DNA from: Rubrivivax rivuli
GTDB taxonomy: Bacteria; Pseudomonadota; Gammaproteobacteria; Burkholderiales; Burkholderiaceae_C
Assembly (NCBI RefSeq): GCF_004016505.1
Contig: NZ_SACR01000003.1
Location: 248,001 to 312,000, forward strand
Reading direction: 5' to 3'
Length of the DNA stretch: 64,000 nt
Shown: in pieces, positions 37,765-46,693 of the stretch
Layout of the letters: each line of letters opens with the position of its first letter
Numbering within the stretch: position 1 is the first letter of the stretch
Program-made: the position numbers and the translations under genes
Notes under the pieces: model-generated
Seen by the model: only the letters and a program-made list of their open reading frames with translations
Databases searched by the model: none
Told to the model about the DNA's origin: nothing

Positions 37765-38481
37765 ATGACGAACCGAGACAAGAAGCCGAACCCCCTGCTG
37801 GAGATCGGCATCACCGTGTTGCTGCCGGCCTTCATCCTGATGAAGCTGAGCAGTCCCGAGCGCCTGGGCACCCTGGGTGCGCTGCTGCTGGCCCTGGCCT
37901 TTCCGGTGGGCTGGGGCCTGTGGGACGGCCTGCGCCGGCGCAAGCTCAACTGGTTCAGTGTGCTGGGGGTGGTGAGCACCTTGCTCACCGGCGGCATCGG
38001 CCTGCTGAAGCTCGACGCGCAATGGCTGGCCGTGAAAGAAGCGCTGGTGCCGGGGCTGATCGGCGTGGCCGTGCTGGCCTCGAACTTCACGAAGTCGCCG
38101 CTGATCCGCGTGCTGGTCTTCAATGCCGACCTCTTCGACCTGCCCAAGGTCAACGCGGCGCTGGCTGCGCGCGGCAATGTGGTGCCCTTCGAACTGCGTC
38201 TGCGCACCGGCACCTTCCTGCTGGCCGGCACCTTCTTCTTCTCGGCGCTGGCCAACTATGTGCTGGCGCGCCTGGTGGTGAGTGCGCCGGCCGGCACCGA
38301 GGCCTTCAACGAGCAACTGGGCAAGCTCACGCTGCTGAGCTACCCCGTCATCGCCATTCCGAGCATGCTGATGATGATGGGCCTGATGTTCTGGCTGGCG
38401 CGTGGCGCCAAGGCGCTGACGGGGCTGGACCTGGGCGACATGCTGCAAGGCGGCGCGCCCGCCGGCAAACCGTCGGCCTGA
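37765..38481 (+). CDS. VC0807-like multi-span membrane protein
   Basis: This 238-aa protein has about six hydrophobic segments. The opening NPLLEIGITVLLPAFILMKL, then LLLALAFPVGWGLWDGLRRRKLNWFSVLGVVSTLLTGGIGLL, resembles the VC0807 membrane family. It is inner-membrane; no transport motif or catalytic residue is recognised. The ATG follows TACGCT by 8 bases and has no Shine-Dalgarno. Confidence 0.68.
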   Translation: MTNRDKKPNPLLEIGITVLLPAFILMKLSSPERLGTLGALLLALAFPVGWGLWDGLRRRKLNWFSVLGVVSTLLTGGIGLLKLDAQWLAVKEALVPGLIGVAVLASNFTKSPLIRVLVFNADLFDLPKVNAALAARGNVVPFELRLRTGTFLLAGTFFFSALANYVLARLVVSAPAGTEAFNEQLGKLTLLSYPVIAIPSMLMMMGLMFWLARGAKALTGLDLGDMLQGGAPAGKPSA

Positions 38482-38503
38482 GTTCGCCAGGCGCGCTGCG
38501 TCT

Positions 38504-39568
38504 TCAGACGATGATGGGTTCCGGCTCCAGCCGGATGCCGAAGCGACCGTAGACGCTCTCCTGGATGGCGCGCGCCAGCGTCACCACCTCGGCGCCGCTG
38601 GCGCCGCCGCGGTTCACGAGCACCAGGGCCTGCTTCTCGTAGACGCCGGCACGGCCGACCGTCTTGCCCTTCCAGCCGCAGGCGTCGATCAGCCAGCCGG
38701 CCGCGAGCTTCACCGTGCCGTCGGGCATGGGGTAGTGCACGATCTCGGGGTCGCGGCCGATGATGTCGCGGCACTGCTCTTCGGTGACCACCGGGTTCTT
38801 GAAGAAGCTGCCGGCGTTGCCGATGACGGCCGGGTCGGGCAGCTTGGCGCGGCGGATGGCGCAGACCCAGTCGAAGACCGTGTTCGCGTCAGGCGCGTGG
38901 TTGCCGGTCTCGGCCATCTTGCGCTCGAGATCCAGGTAGCCCAGCAGCGGCTGCCAGGGCTTGGGCAGGCGGAAGCGCACGCGCGTGATGACGCTCTTGC
39001 CCGCCAGCCCGCCGAAGCCGGTGTGCTTGAAGACGCTGTCGCGGTAGCCGAAGCGGCATTCGGCCGGCCCCAGCGTGACGCTGCGGCCGGTGACGAGGTC
39101 GATGGCGTCCAGGCTGTGGAAGCGGTCTTTCAGCTCCACGCCGTAGGCCCCGATGTTCTGCACCGGGGCGGCGCCGGTGCTGCCCGGGATGAGTGCCAGG
39201 TTCTCGAGCCCCGGCCAACCTTGCTGCAGCGTCCAGGCCACCACGCCGTGCCAGCTTTCGCCCGCGCCGGCCTCGACGATCCAGGCCTCGGGGGTTTCGT
39301 CCACCAGGCGTCTGCCGGCGATCTCGACCTTCAGCACCACGTCTTCCAGGTCGTGCGTCAGCACCACGTTGCTGCCGCCGCCCAGCACGAACTTGCGCGC
39401 CACGCCGTACTCGGGGTGATCCACCACGCGGCGCACGTCGGCCTCGGTCTTGATGCGCACCAGCGTGCGGGCCACGGCCGGCAGGCCGAAGGTGTTGTGT
39501 TCGCGCAGGCTGGCACGCGTTTGCACGTCGAGCGAGGGTTGCGCCGCGGGCGCCGGGGGGAGGGTCAT
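38504..39568 (-). CDS. murB: UDP-N-acetylenolpyruvoylglucosamine reductase (MurB)
   Basis: This 354-aa FAD enzyme completes UDP-MurNAc synthesis for peptidoglycan. It starts [18 protein letters not shown], then [32 protein letters not shown] with the FAD loop, [10 protein letters not shown] and [12 protein letters not shown] with the catalytic Ser; a Glu-rich C-terminus ends RLEPEPIIV. It looks like the E. coli type MurB with the extra Tyr loop. Two starts are possible, ATG 39568 or ATG 39586; I chose the inner one. Confidence 0.92.
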   Translation of the reverse strand: MTLPPAPAAQPSLDVQTRASLREHNTFGLPAVARTLVRIKTEADVRRVVDHPEYGVARKFVLGGGSNVVLTHDLEDVVLKVEIAGRRLVDETPEAWIVEAGAGESWHGVVAWTLQQGWPGLENLALIPGSTGAAPVQNIGAYGVELKDRFHSLDAIDLVTGRSVTLGPAECRFGYRDSVFKHTGFGGLAGKSVITRVRFRLPKPWQPLLGYLDLERKMAETGNHAPDANTVFDWVCAIRRAKLPDPAVIGNAGSFFKNPVVTEEQCRDIIGRDPEIVHYPMPDGTVKLAAGWLIDACGWKGKTVGRAGVYEKQALVLVNRGGASGAEVVTLARAIQESVYGRFGIRLEPEPIIV

Positions 39569-39647
39569 GCCACAATTTTCGTGCATATTCCTGCGCTGCC
39601 TGCGGCCCTGCAGCGCCCCCCGTTCCCACAGCCCCCGAACCGCTCTC

Positions 39648-40151
39648 ATGCCCAGCTTCGACGCCGTCATCGAACCCGATCTCGTGGAACTCCGCAACGC
39701 CGTGGAACAGGCGCAGAAGGAGATTGCCAACCGCTTCGATTTCAAGGGCAGCAGCGCGCAGGTGGACCTGACTTCCCCCACACCCAAGACCCGCGAACTC
39801 ACGCTGTGGGCCGACAGCGATTTCCAGCTCGGCCAGGTGAAGGATGTGCTCATCACCAAGCTGAGCAAGCGCAATGTCGACATCCGCCTGCTCGACTTCA
39901 GCGCCACGCCGCAGAAGATGAGCCACGACAAGCTCAAGCTCAGCGTGCCCGTGAAGAGCGGCGTCGACGCCGAAACGGCCAAGAAGATGCAGGCCGCGCT
40001 GAAGGCCAGCAAGCTGAAGGTGCAGGCGGCCTTTCAGGGCGACGCGCTGCGCGTCACCGGGGCCAAGCGCGACACCCTGCAGGAAGCCATCGCGCTGCTG
40101 CGCAAGGAGCTGAACGAATGGCCGCTGTCCTTCAACAACTTCAGGGAATGA
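39648..40151 (+). CDS. yajQ: YajQ-family nucleotide / cyclic di-GMP binding protein
   Basis: This 167-aa protein shows the YajQ pattern: MPSFD start, [81 protein letters not shown] and the LSFNNFR end. It has two ferredoxin-like folds. Homologues bind nucleic acid or cyclic di-GMP. It overlaps the aspartic protease gene by 4 bases and is divergent from murB. Confidence 0.92.
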   Translation: MPSFDAVIEPDLVELRNAVEQAQKEIANRFDFKGSSAQVDLTSPTPKTRELTLWADSDFQLGQVKDVLITKLSKRNVDIRLLDFSATPQKMSHDKLKLSVPVKSGVDAETAKKMQAALKASKLKVQAAFQGDALRVTGAKRDTLQEAIALLRKELNEWPLSFNNFRE

Positions 40152-40789
40152 CGGCGCTGCGCACCGCCGCGGCCGCGCTGCTGCTGGCCGTGGCCGGCGT
40201 GGCGCAGGCGCAGCTGGTGGTGTTGTCCGGCCGCATGGGCGAGAAGGCCCTGCTGGTGGTGGACGGCCAGCCCTACACCGTGGCCGTGGGCCAGACCGTG
40301 GCCGGCGTGAAGCTGCTGCGCTGGGAAGGCGACGTGGCCCAGGTGGAACGCGCCGGCCGCAGCTACCCGATGCGCGTGGGCGAGACGCCGGTGCTGCTGG
40401 GCGTGGCGCCGCCGCGCAGCGCTGCGCGCGAGATCGTGCTCACCGCCGGCTCGGGCGGCCACTTCACCGCCGCCGGCAGCATCAACGGCAAGCAGGTGCG
40501 CTTCATGGTCGACACCGGCGCCACGCTGGTGAGCCTGGGCAAGGACGATGCCGAGCGCCTGGGCCTCGACCTCTCGAACGCACGCCGTGGCACCACGCAG
40601 ACCGCCAACGGCCCGGTGCCGGTGTGGCTGGTGACGCTGAACACGGTGCGGGTGGGCGAGGTGGAGCTGTCCAATGTGGGCGCGGCCGTGGTGCCCCAGG
40701 CGATGCCCATGGTGCTGCTGGGCAACAGCTTCCTTTCGCGCATGAGCATGAAGCGCGAGGCCGACGTGATGCGGCTCGAACTGCGCTGA
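40148..40789 (+). CDS. Retropepsin-like aspartic protease (TIGR02281-type), exported
   Basis: This 213-aa protein has a signal peptide ending AQAQ (about residue 22). The C-terminal domain is a single retropepsin-like lobe with the catalytic Asp in [13 protein letters not shown] and the flap/strand [15 protein letters not shown] and [12 protein letters not shown]. Such enzymes need dimerisation for activity. Its ATG overlaps the yajQ stop by 4 bases. The target protein is unknown. Confidence 0.82.
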   Translation: MTALRTAAAALLLAVAGVAQAQLVVLSGRMGEKALLVVDGQPYTVAVGQTVAGVKLLRWEGDVAQVERAGRSYPMRVGETPVLLGVAPPRSAAREIVLTAGSGGHFTAAGSINGKQVRFMVDTGATLVSLGKDDAERLGLDLSNARRGTTQTANGPVPVWLVTLNTVRVGEVELSNVGAAVVPQAMPMVLLGNSFLSRMSMKREADVMRLELR

Positions 40790-40839
40790 ACGCCCGCCCG
40801 CGTCAGCGGGGCTTGTCTCGCCAGCGACAAGAGCTTTTC

Positions 40840-40866
40840 GAACGGTCGTGCTAAAACCGTCCGTTC
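40840..40866. promoter_or_regulatory. Operator-like inverted repeat over a -10 element
   Basis: GAACGG (40840-40845) and CCGTTC (40861-40866) are exact inverted repeats separated by 15 bases. Between them, TGC-TAAAAC (40850-40856 region) resembles an extended -10. A half-site ACGGTCGT looks like TetR-family operators that control fatty-acid or branched-chain degradation genes. It sits 41 bases before the acyl-CoA dehydrogenase ATG. The regulator is not in the window. Confidence 0.45.
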
Positions 40867-40906
40867 TTCGCCTGAAGAGCGTCGTGAACCCCGGAGTGCC
40901 TTGCCC

Positions 40907-42091
40907 ATGGACCTGAACTTCACCCCCGACGAACTCGCCTTCCGGCACGAGATCCGTGCCTGGGTGGCCGAGAACCTGCCGGCCGACATCGCCCACAAGG
41001 TGCGGCACTCGCTGCGCCTGAGCCGCGAAGACCACCAGCGCTGGGCCAAGATCCTGGGCAAGAAGAGCTGGCTGGGCTGGGGCTGGCCCAAGGAATTCGG
41101 CGGCCCGGGCTGGAACGCCATCCAGAAGCACCTGTTCGAGGAAGAACTTGCGCTGGCCTGCGCTCCGCGCGTCATCCCTTTCGGCCCGGTGATGGTGGCG
41201 CCCGTCATCATGGCCTTCGGCAACGCCGAGCAGCAGAAACGCTTCCTGCCGGGCATTGCCAGCGGCGAGGTGTGGTGGAGCCAGGGTTACAGCGAGCCGG
41301 GTTCGGGCAGCGATCTGGCCTCGCTGAAGTGCAAGGCCGAACGCCGGGGCGACAAGTACATCGTCAACGGCCAGAAGACCTGGACGACGCTGGGCCAGTA
41401 CGGTGAGTGGATCTTCTGCCTGGTGCGCACCAGCAACGAGGGCAAGCCACAGACCGGCATCAGCTTCCTGCTGATCGACATGAAGAGTCCCGGCATCACC
41501 GTGCGCCCCATCGTGCTGATGGACGGCGAGCCCGAGGTCAACGAAGTCTGGTTCGACAACGTCGAGGTGCCGACCGACAACCTGATCGGCGAAGAGAACA
41601 AGGGCTGGACCTACGCCAAGCACCTGCTCAGCCACGAGCGCACCAACATCGCCGACGTGAACCGCGCCAAGCGCGAACTCGAGCGCCTGAAGCGCGTGGC
41701 CAAGGCCGAGGGCGTCTACGACGACGCCCGCTTCCGCGACCAGATCGCGCTGCTGGAAGTGGACGTGGTGGCGCTGGAGATGATGGTGCTGCGCGTGCTG
41801 AGCGCCGAGAAGAGCGGCAAGCAGAGCCTGGACGTGGCGGGCCTCCTGAAGATCCGCGGCAGCGAGATCCAGCAGCGCTATGCCGAACTGATGATGCTGG
41901 CCGCCGGCCCGCTGAGCCGGGCCTACATCTTCGAGGCCATGGAAGCCGGCTGGCAAGGCGATCAGGTCGCCGTGCCCGGCGACATCCTGCCGCTGGCCAG
42001 CACCTTCTTCAACATGCGCAAGACGACTATCTACGGCGGCAGCAACGAAGTGCAGCGCAACATCGTGGCGCAAACCGTGCTCGGCAGCTGA
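40907..42091 (+). CDS. Acyl-CoA dehydrogenase, first of a pair
   Basis: This 394-aa flavoprotein has the ACAD fold: N-terminal helices, WSQGYSEPGSGSDLASLK (FAD/substrate loop), the middle beta domain FNGQKTW-like IVNGQKTWTTLGQYG, and helix-rich C-terminus with GGSNEVQRNIVAQTVLG. It oxidises an acyl-CoA to the enoyl-CoA and passes electrons to ETF. The ATG at 40907 is chosen over a TTG two codons earlier, which would be too close to the GGAG. It precedes a second ACAD by 13 bases; such pairs may form a heterocomplex. Confidence 0.87.
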   Translation: MDLNFTPDELAFRHEIRAWVAENLPADIAHKVRHSLRLSREDHQRWAKILGKKSWLGWGWPKEFGGPGWNAIQKHLFEEELALACAPRVIPFGPVMVAPVIMAFGNAEQQKRFLPGIASGEVWWSQGYSEPGSGSDLASLKCKAERRGDKYIVNGQKTWTTLGQYGEWIFCLVRTSNEGKPQTGISFLLIDMKSPGITVRPIVLMDGEPEVNEVWFDNVEVPTDNLIGEENKGWTYAKHLLSHERTNIADVNRAKRELERLKRVAKAEGVYDDARFRDQIALLEVDVVALEMMVLRVLSAEKSGKQSLDVAGLLKIRGSEIQQRYAELMMLAAGPLSRAYIFEAMEAGWQGDQVAVPGDILPLASTFFNMRKTTIYGGSNEVQRNIVAQTVLGS

Positions 42092-42104
42092 GGAGACCAG
42101 AACC

Positions 42105-43232
42105 ATGGATTTCGACTTCACCGAAGACCAGGAATCGCTGCGCGACGCCGTGCGCCGCTGGGTGGACAAGGGCTTTTCTTTCGACCGCCGCCACGGCCTG
42201 GCCAAGGCCGGCGGCGCGAGCCGCGCCGTGTATGGCGAACTGGCCGAGCTGGGCCTGGCCGGGCTGGTGATTCCTGAGGCCCACGGCGGCCTCGGCCAAG
42301 GGCCGGTGGACGCGATGGTGGTATGCGAAGAGCTGGGCCGCGGCCTGGTGAACGCGCCCTATGCCGAAGCCGCACTCATGGCGCCGGCCCTGCTCTCGGC
42401 CGCGCCCGAGGCGCTGCAGGCCGCTTGGCTGCCGCGCATCGCCGGTGGCGAAGCGCTGGTGGTGCCGGCGCTGCACGAACGCGCTGCGCGTTACCGCCTC
42501 ACGAAGATCAGCACCACCGCGCAGCAGGTGGGCGGCCAGTGGCAGCTCACAGGCCAGAAGCTGGCGGTGCCCGCAGCCGACGAAGCCGATGCCTACATTG
42601 TGCCGGCGCGCATCAGCGGAAGCGACGGCGACACGGCCGGCATCGGCCTCTTCGTGGTGGAAAAGCTCGCCGCCACCGTGGCGCCCTACCCCACACAAGA
42701 CGGCGCGCGCGCAGGCGACATCACCCTGAACGCGGCGGCTGCGCAGTTGATCACCACCGACGGCCACGCCGTGCTGGAAACCGCGGTCGACGCCGGCCTG
42801 GCCGCGCAATGCGCCGAAGGCGTGGGCCTGATGGACCGCCTGGTGGCCATCACCGTGGACTACATGAACACGCGCAAGCAGTTCGGCACCACGCTGGCCA
42901 GCTTCCAGGCGCTGCGCCACCGCATCGCCGACGTGAAGATGCAGCTGGAACTGGGCCGCTCGATGAGCTACTACGCCAGCCTCAAGCTGGGCGAAGCACC
43001 GGCGCAGCGCCGCCGCGCCATCAGCCAGGCGCGTGTGCAGCTGGGCCAGAGCATGCGTTACGTGGGCCAGCAGTGCATCCAGTTGCACGGCGGCATCGGC
43101 TGCACCGACGAGTACATCGCCAGCCACTACTTCAAGCGCCTGACGGTGCTGGAGATGACCTACGGCGACACGCTGCACCACCTGGGCGAGGTGTCTGCAC
43201 GCATGCAAGACACCGCCGGGGTGTTCGCCTGA
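42105..43232 (+). CDS. Acyl-CoA dehydrogenase, second of a pair
   Basis: This 375-aa ACAD-family protein begins DFDFTEDQESLRDAVRRWV. The expected FAD loop region is weaker (MALA-type VPALHERAARYRL), while the C-terminus has MRYVGQQCIQLHGGIGCTDEYIASHYFKRL, a strong ACAD motif. A strong ribosome-binding site (GAGGAGA) lies 8 bases upstream. With the preceding gene it may form an alpha/beta dehydrogenase of the kind used for steroid side chains or cyclic acids. That is inference. Confidence 0.83.
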   Translation: MDFDFTEDQESLRDAVRRWVDKGFSFDRRHGLAKAGGASRAVYGELAELGLAGLVIPEAHGGLGQGPVDAMVVCEELGRGLVNAPYAEAALMAPALLSAAPEALQAAWLPRIAGGEALVVPALHERAARYRLTKISTTAQQVGGQWQLTGQKLAVPAADEADAYIVPARISGSDGDTAGIGLFVVEKLAATVAPYPTQDGARAGDITLNAAAAQLITTDGHAVLETAVDAGLAAQCAEGVGLMDRLVAITVDYMNTRKQFGTTLASFQALRHRIADVKMQLELGRSMSYYASLKLGEAPAQRRRAISQARVQLGQSMRYVGQQCIQLHGGIGCTDEYIASHYFKRLTVLEMTYGDTLHHLGEVSARMQDTAGVFA

Positions 43233-43239
43233 GTCCACG

Positions 43240-44232
43240 ATGACGCTGGCTTCCGGCGCCATCACCGATGTCGCCGGCCTGAGCGTCGGCCACGCCGCGG
43301 CCGTGGGCCGGGCGACGGGCTGCACCGTGCTGCTGTGCCCCGAAGGCGCGGTGGCCGGTGTGGCGCAGCGCGGCGGTGCGCCCGGCACGCGCGAGACCGA
43401 CCTGCTGCGCCCCGAAAACACCGTGCAGCAGGTGCACGCGGTGCTGCTGACGGGCGGCAGCGCCTTCGGGCTGGACGCTGCCGGCGGCGTGATGCGCTGG
43501 CTGGAAGAACGCGGCCACGGCTTCCCGGTGGGGGCGGTGGCGCGTGTGCCCATCGTGCCGGCCGCGGTGCTCTTCGACCTGTGGCTGGGCGATGCGCGCA
43601 TCCGGCCCGGCGCGGACACGGGCTACGCGGCCTGTGAGGCCGCCAGCACCGGGGCACCTGCACAAGGCAATGCAGGCGCCGGCCTGGGCGCCACGGTGGG
43701 CAAGCTCTTCGGCATTGCGCGCGCCATGAAGGGCGGCATCGGCACCACCTCGCTGAAGCTCGGCCGCCACACCGTGGGCGCGCTGGTGGCGGTGAATGCC
43801 TTGGGCGATGTGATCGACGAACACGGCCGCGTCATCGCCGGCGCGCGCAGCGAAGACGGCACGCGCCTGCTAGGCAGCACGGCCGCTGTGCTGGCCGGCG
43901 CCGGCCCGGCTGCGATGATGGCTGGCATGGCCACCACGCTGGGCATCGTGGCCACCGACGCGGCGCTCACCAAGGCCCAGGCCACGGCGCTGGCCGGGCT
44001 GGCGCACCACGGGCTTTCGCGCGCCCTCAACCCGGTCACCGCACACGACGGTGACACGCTCTTTGCCCTGGCCACGGGCGGCAGCGGCACGCCGGGCGAT
44101 CTCAACGCGCTGGGCCTGCTGGCCGCCGAGGCCGTGGCCCGCGCCATCCGCAATGCCGTGCGGGCGGCGCGATCACTGCCCGCGCAGGGCGGCTCGCCCG
44201 CCGTGCCCGCGGCCTGCGACTTCCAAGCCTGA
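43240..44232 (+). CDS. P1-family aminopeptidase (DmpA/beta-peptidyl aminopeptidase type)
   Basis: This 330-aa Ntn-fold protein has the P1 pattern: AITDVAGLSVGHAA at the start, VQQVHAVLLTGGSAFGLDAAGGV, GATVGKLFGIARAMKGGIGTTSL and a C-terminal subunit with RALNPVTAHDGDTLFALATG. P1 enzymes cleave themselves before a Ser/Thr nucleophile to make two chains. The usual nucleophile appears replaced or shifted within GGIGTTS, so activity is uncertain. It starts 7 bases after the second ACAD. Confidence 0.78.
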   Translation: MTLASGAITDVAGLSVGHAAAVGRATGCTVLLCPEGAVAGVAQRGGAPGTRETDLLRPENTVQQVHAVLLTGGSAFGLDAAGGVMRWLEERGHGFPVGAVARVPIVPAAVLFDLWLGDARIRPGADTGYAACEAASTGAPAQGNAGAGLGATVGKLFGIARAMKGGIGTTSLKLGRHTVGALVAVNALGDVIDEHGRVIAGARSEDGTRLLGSTAAVLAGAGPAAMMAGMATTLGIVATDAALTKAQATALAGLAHHGLSRALNPVTAHDGDTLFALATGGSGTPGDLNALGLLAAEAVARAIRNAVRAARSLPAQGGSPAVPAACDFQA

Positions 44233-44236
44233 AGCC

Positions 44237-44971
44237 ATGGCCCCACCCAGCATCGCGCAGATCCTCTTCAGCCAGGGCTTCGGCAACCGGCGCGTCTGTG
44301 CGGGTCTGGTGCAGTTCGGGCATGTGCGCATCGCAGGCCGCGTGCTCGATGACCCGACCGAGACCTTCGATACGACCGGTCTGACCTTCGAGGTCGATGG
44401 CCAGCCCTGGGCTTTCCACGCCCAGGCCCTGCTGATGCTGCACAAGCCGGCGGGCTACGAGTGCAGCCAGAAACCCCGCCACCACCCCAGCGTGATGAGC
44501 CTGCTGCCCGCGCCGCTGCGCACCCGTGGCGTCCAGCCGGTGGGCCGGCTGGACGAAGACACCACGGGCCTGCTGCTCTTCACCGACGACGGCGCGCTCA
44601 TCCACCGCCTCACCAGCCCCAAGCACCACGTCGACAAGGTCTACGAGGTCTTCACCAAGCACCCGCTGGACGAGGTGCAGCTGCAGCGCCTGCGTGAAGG
44701 CGTGGTGCTCGACGACGACCCGGCGCCGGTGCGCGCCGTGGCCGCTGAGACCGTGGCCGAGCGCCACCTGCGGCTGACCCTGGGCGAAGGCAAGTACCAC
44801 CAGGTCAAGCGCATGCTGGCCGCGGTGAGCAACCGCGTGGAGCGCCTGCACCGCAGCCGCTTCGGGCCCTGGGTGCTGCCCGAGACGCTGGCGCCGGGGC
44901 AATGGGCCTGGGTGGATGCGGGCGCCCTGCCCGCGCCGGTGAAGGCGCCGGCCCCGGTCAAGGCGCCTTAG
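44237..44971 (+). CDS. rsuA: RsuA-family 16S rRNA pseudouridine synthase
   Basis: This 244-aa protein has an S4-like N-terminal part and the RsuA core. It contains LLMLHKPAGYECSQ, GRLDEDTTGLLLFTDDG with the catalytic Asp, HRLTSPKHHVDKVYEV and EGKYHQVKRMLAAVSNRVERLHRSRFG, very close to E. coli RsuA, which makes pseudouridine 516 in 16S rRNA. The Pro/Ala-rich tail (PAPVKAPAPVKAP) is extra. Its 3' end overlaps the convergent glycosyltransferase gene by 14 bases. Confidence 0.85.
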   Translation: MAPPSIAQILFSQGFGNRRVCAGLVQFGHVRIAGRVLDDPTETFDTTGLTFEVDGQPWAFHAQALLMLHKPAGYECSQKPRHHPSVMSLLPAPLRTRGVQPVGRLDEDTTGLLLFTDDGALIHRLTSPKHHVDKVYEVFTKHPLDEVQLQRLREGVVLDDDPAPVRAVAAETVAERHLRLTLGEGKYHQVKRMLAAVSNRVERLHRSRFGPWVLPETLAPGQWAWVDAGALPAPVKAPAPVKAP

Positions 44972-46115
44972 AGCGGGCCTGCTTTTTCAACTGACGCTGC
45001 GCCAGCCGCGCACGGTTGAACGCACGCAATCGGCCCAGGCTGCTTTCGGCCAGTGCAGCGCCCCAGTCGTTCAGTCGTTCACCGAGCGTTGGCGCGGGCG
45101 GTGGCTTCTCATCCCGCTGCTGCCGGGCCAGCGCGATCACTTGGCGCCAGGCGACAAGCGTCAGGTCCAGGCCGTGCCGGTGCTGCACTTCGTCACGCGC
45201 GGTTTGCGCCACGCGCTGCCGGGCGGCGGGGTCGGCCATCACCTGCCGCAACGCGGCTTCCCAGGCTGCTGCGGTGTTGGGCACCAGCCAGCCGTTGTGG
45301 CCGTGGGCCAGCACCTCGGCATACGGGCTGACGGCCGAGCACAGCGTCGGCACGCCGATGCCGGCGTAGTACAGCCACTTCACCGCGCTCTTGCCGGCAG
45401 CGAAGCGGCTGTCTTCCAGAGGCACCACGCCCACGGGGTTGGGCAGGTTGCGCGCGAAATCGAGGAAGGCCGCGCGCGGCATCAACGGGTGGCGCTGCAC
45501 CTGCAGGCCGGCGGCTTCAAAAGCCGCGCCGGGCGGGCCCACCACGACGATCTGCAACTCGGGCTGCGCCTGCTGAACCGCGCGCAGCGCCGGGAACAGC
45601 GCTTCGACCGCCAGGTTCTCGGTCGACGCCAACAGCAGGCTCACCGGCCCGGCCTTCTGCTCTGGCAAGGGCTGCCCATCCGGCGGCAAAGCGTGGTTGG
45701 CCACCACCACGGCCGGGGGCAGCGCCAGCCGTTCTGCCAGCATCTGCTTCAGCCGCGCGGTGCTCACACTCAATGCATCGCTCTCGGCCAGGCAGCGTGG
45801 CAGCCACTGCAATTGCGCCGCCACCGCCGACTGGTTGCTGATGTGCGGCGGCAGTTCGGTCAGCAGGTCGTCGATGTCGTACACCACCGCGCCGCCGCGC
45901 TGGCGCATCCAGCGCTGCAGCCGCCAGGCGCGGGCGTTCAGGCCGCGCTGCACCACCAGCACGTCGGCGGCGGCGAGGTCGGCGCGTGTGCAGTCGTGGA
46001 AGCTGCGCAGCGCCAGCGTGTGCCCGTCGGCATCGGCCAGCGCCTGCAGCGGCGAGGCCACGCGGATCTGCGCAACCAGGGCCGTGATGTCGCCAGCCAG
46101 CGCGAGCAGCTTCAC
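44958..46115 (-). CDS. Glycosyltransferase, GT4-like
   Basis: This 385-aa protein begins KLLALAGDITALVAQIRV with a GTG at 46115 that overlaps the methyltransferase stop by 4 bases (GTGA). It has VYDIDDLLTELP, a middle LLASTENLAVEALFPAL and the nucleotide-sugar part DSRFAAGKSAVKWLYYAGIGVPTLCS, with HGHNGWLVPNTAAAWEAAL, a common GT-B C-terminal pattern. It likely adds a sugar to a surface glycan. The sugar donor is unknown. Confidence 0.75.
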   Translation of the reverse strand: MKLLALAGDITALVAQIRVASPLQALADADGHTLALRSFHDCTRADLAAADVLVVQRGLNARAWRLQRWMRQRGGAVVYDIDDLLTELPPHISNQSAVAAQLQWLPRCLAESDALSVSTARLKQMLAERLALPPAVVVANHALPPDGQPLPEQKAGPVSLLLASTENLAVEALFPALRAVQQAQPELQIVVVGPPGAAFEAAGLQVQRHPLMPRAAFLDFARNLPNPVGVVPLEDSRFAAGKSAVKWLYYAGIGVPTLCSAVSPYAEVLAHGHNGWLVPNTAAAWEAALRQVMADPAARQRVAQTARDEVQHRHGLDLTLVAWRQVIALARQQRDEKPPPAPTLGERLNDWGAALAESSLGRLRAFNRARLAQRQLKKQARSKAP

Positions 46116-46693
46116 TTCTTCGCCTCGAACTCCCAGATCAGGTGGCCGCAGGCCCCGCGGCGGATGCGGTGCGCCAGACGCACCCGCTCCCACCAGCCTT
46201 GCGGTGGCGGGATGAAGGCGCGCTGTGAGTCGGGTTTGGTCAGCTGCACGCGCCGCACCTCGAAATCACCGTTGAAGCCGTACATCGCCGCCAGCCGCTG
46301 TGGCCGCGTGAAGTAGGTGTGCGTGTCCTTGGTCATGATGTTCACGTGCGTCGGGTCCATGAAGGCGGCCGCGCTGGGGAACACCGGCGTGATGGCGTAG
46401 AGCAGGCCGCCCGGCTTCAGCACGCGCCACACCTCGTTCATCAGCTCGATGAAGGGGAAGCGCGTGCCCTGGCCATCGGCCGTGGGCAGCACACGCGGGA
46501 TGTGTTCGAGAAAGTCGTAGGCCGAGGCCGAATCGAAGCTGTTGCTCTCGAAGGGAATCGGCTGCGTGGCCAGATTGGCTCGGCGGATGGGGCCGCTGTC
46601 GTCGCCCGAGAGGTCGACGCCGCAGAGTTCGTCGCGCCCGTAGGGGTTGCGCGGGATCGGGCCGCAGCCCAGGTCGAGGTGGCGGGTGGTCAT
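46112..46693 (-). CDS. SAM-dependent methyltransferase
   Basis: This 193-aa class I methyltransferase starts RHLDLGCGPIPRNPYG, a compact SAM-binding loop, then SASAYDFLEHIPR and EVWRVLKPGGLLYAITPVFP, the standard post-motif strands. The acceptor is unknown, but it overlaps a glycosyltransferase gene on one side and the DUF5672 gene on the other by 4 bases each. It thus probably methylates a sugar of the same glycan. Confidence 0.8.
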   Translation of the reverse strand: MTTRHLDLGCGPIPRNPYGRDELCGVDLSGDDSGPIRRANLATQPIPFESNSFDSASAYDFLEHIPRVLPTADGQGTRFPFIELMNEVWRVLKPGGLLYAITPVFPSAAAFMDPTHVNIMTKDTHTYFTRPQRLAAMYGFNGDFEVRRVQLTKPDSQRAFIPPPQGWWERVRLAHRIRRGACGHLIWEFEAKK

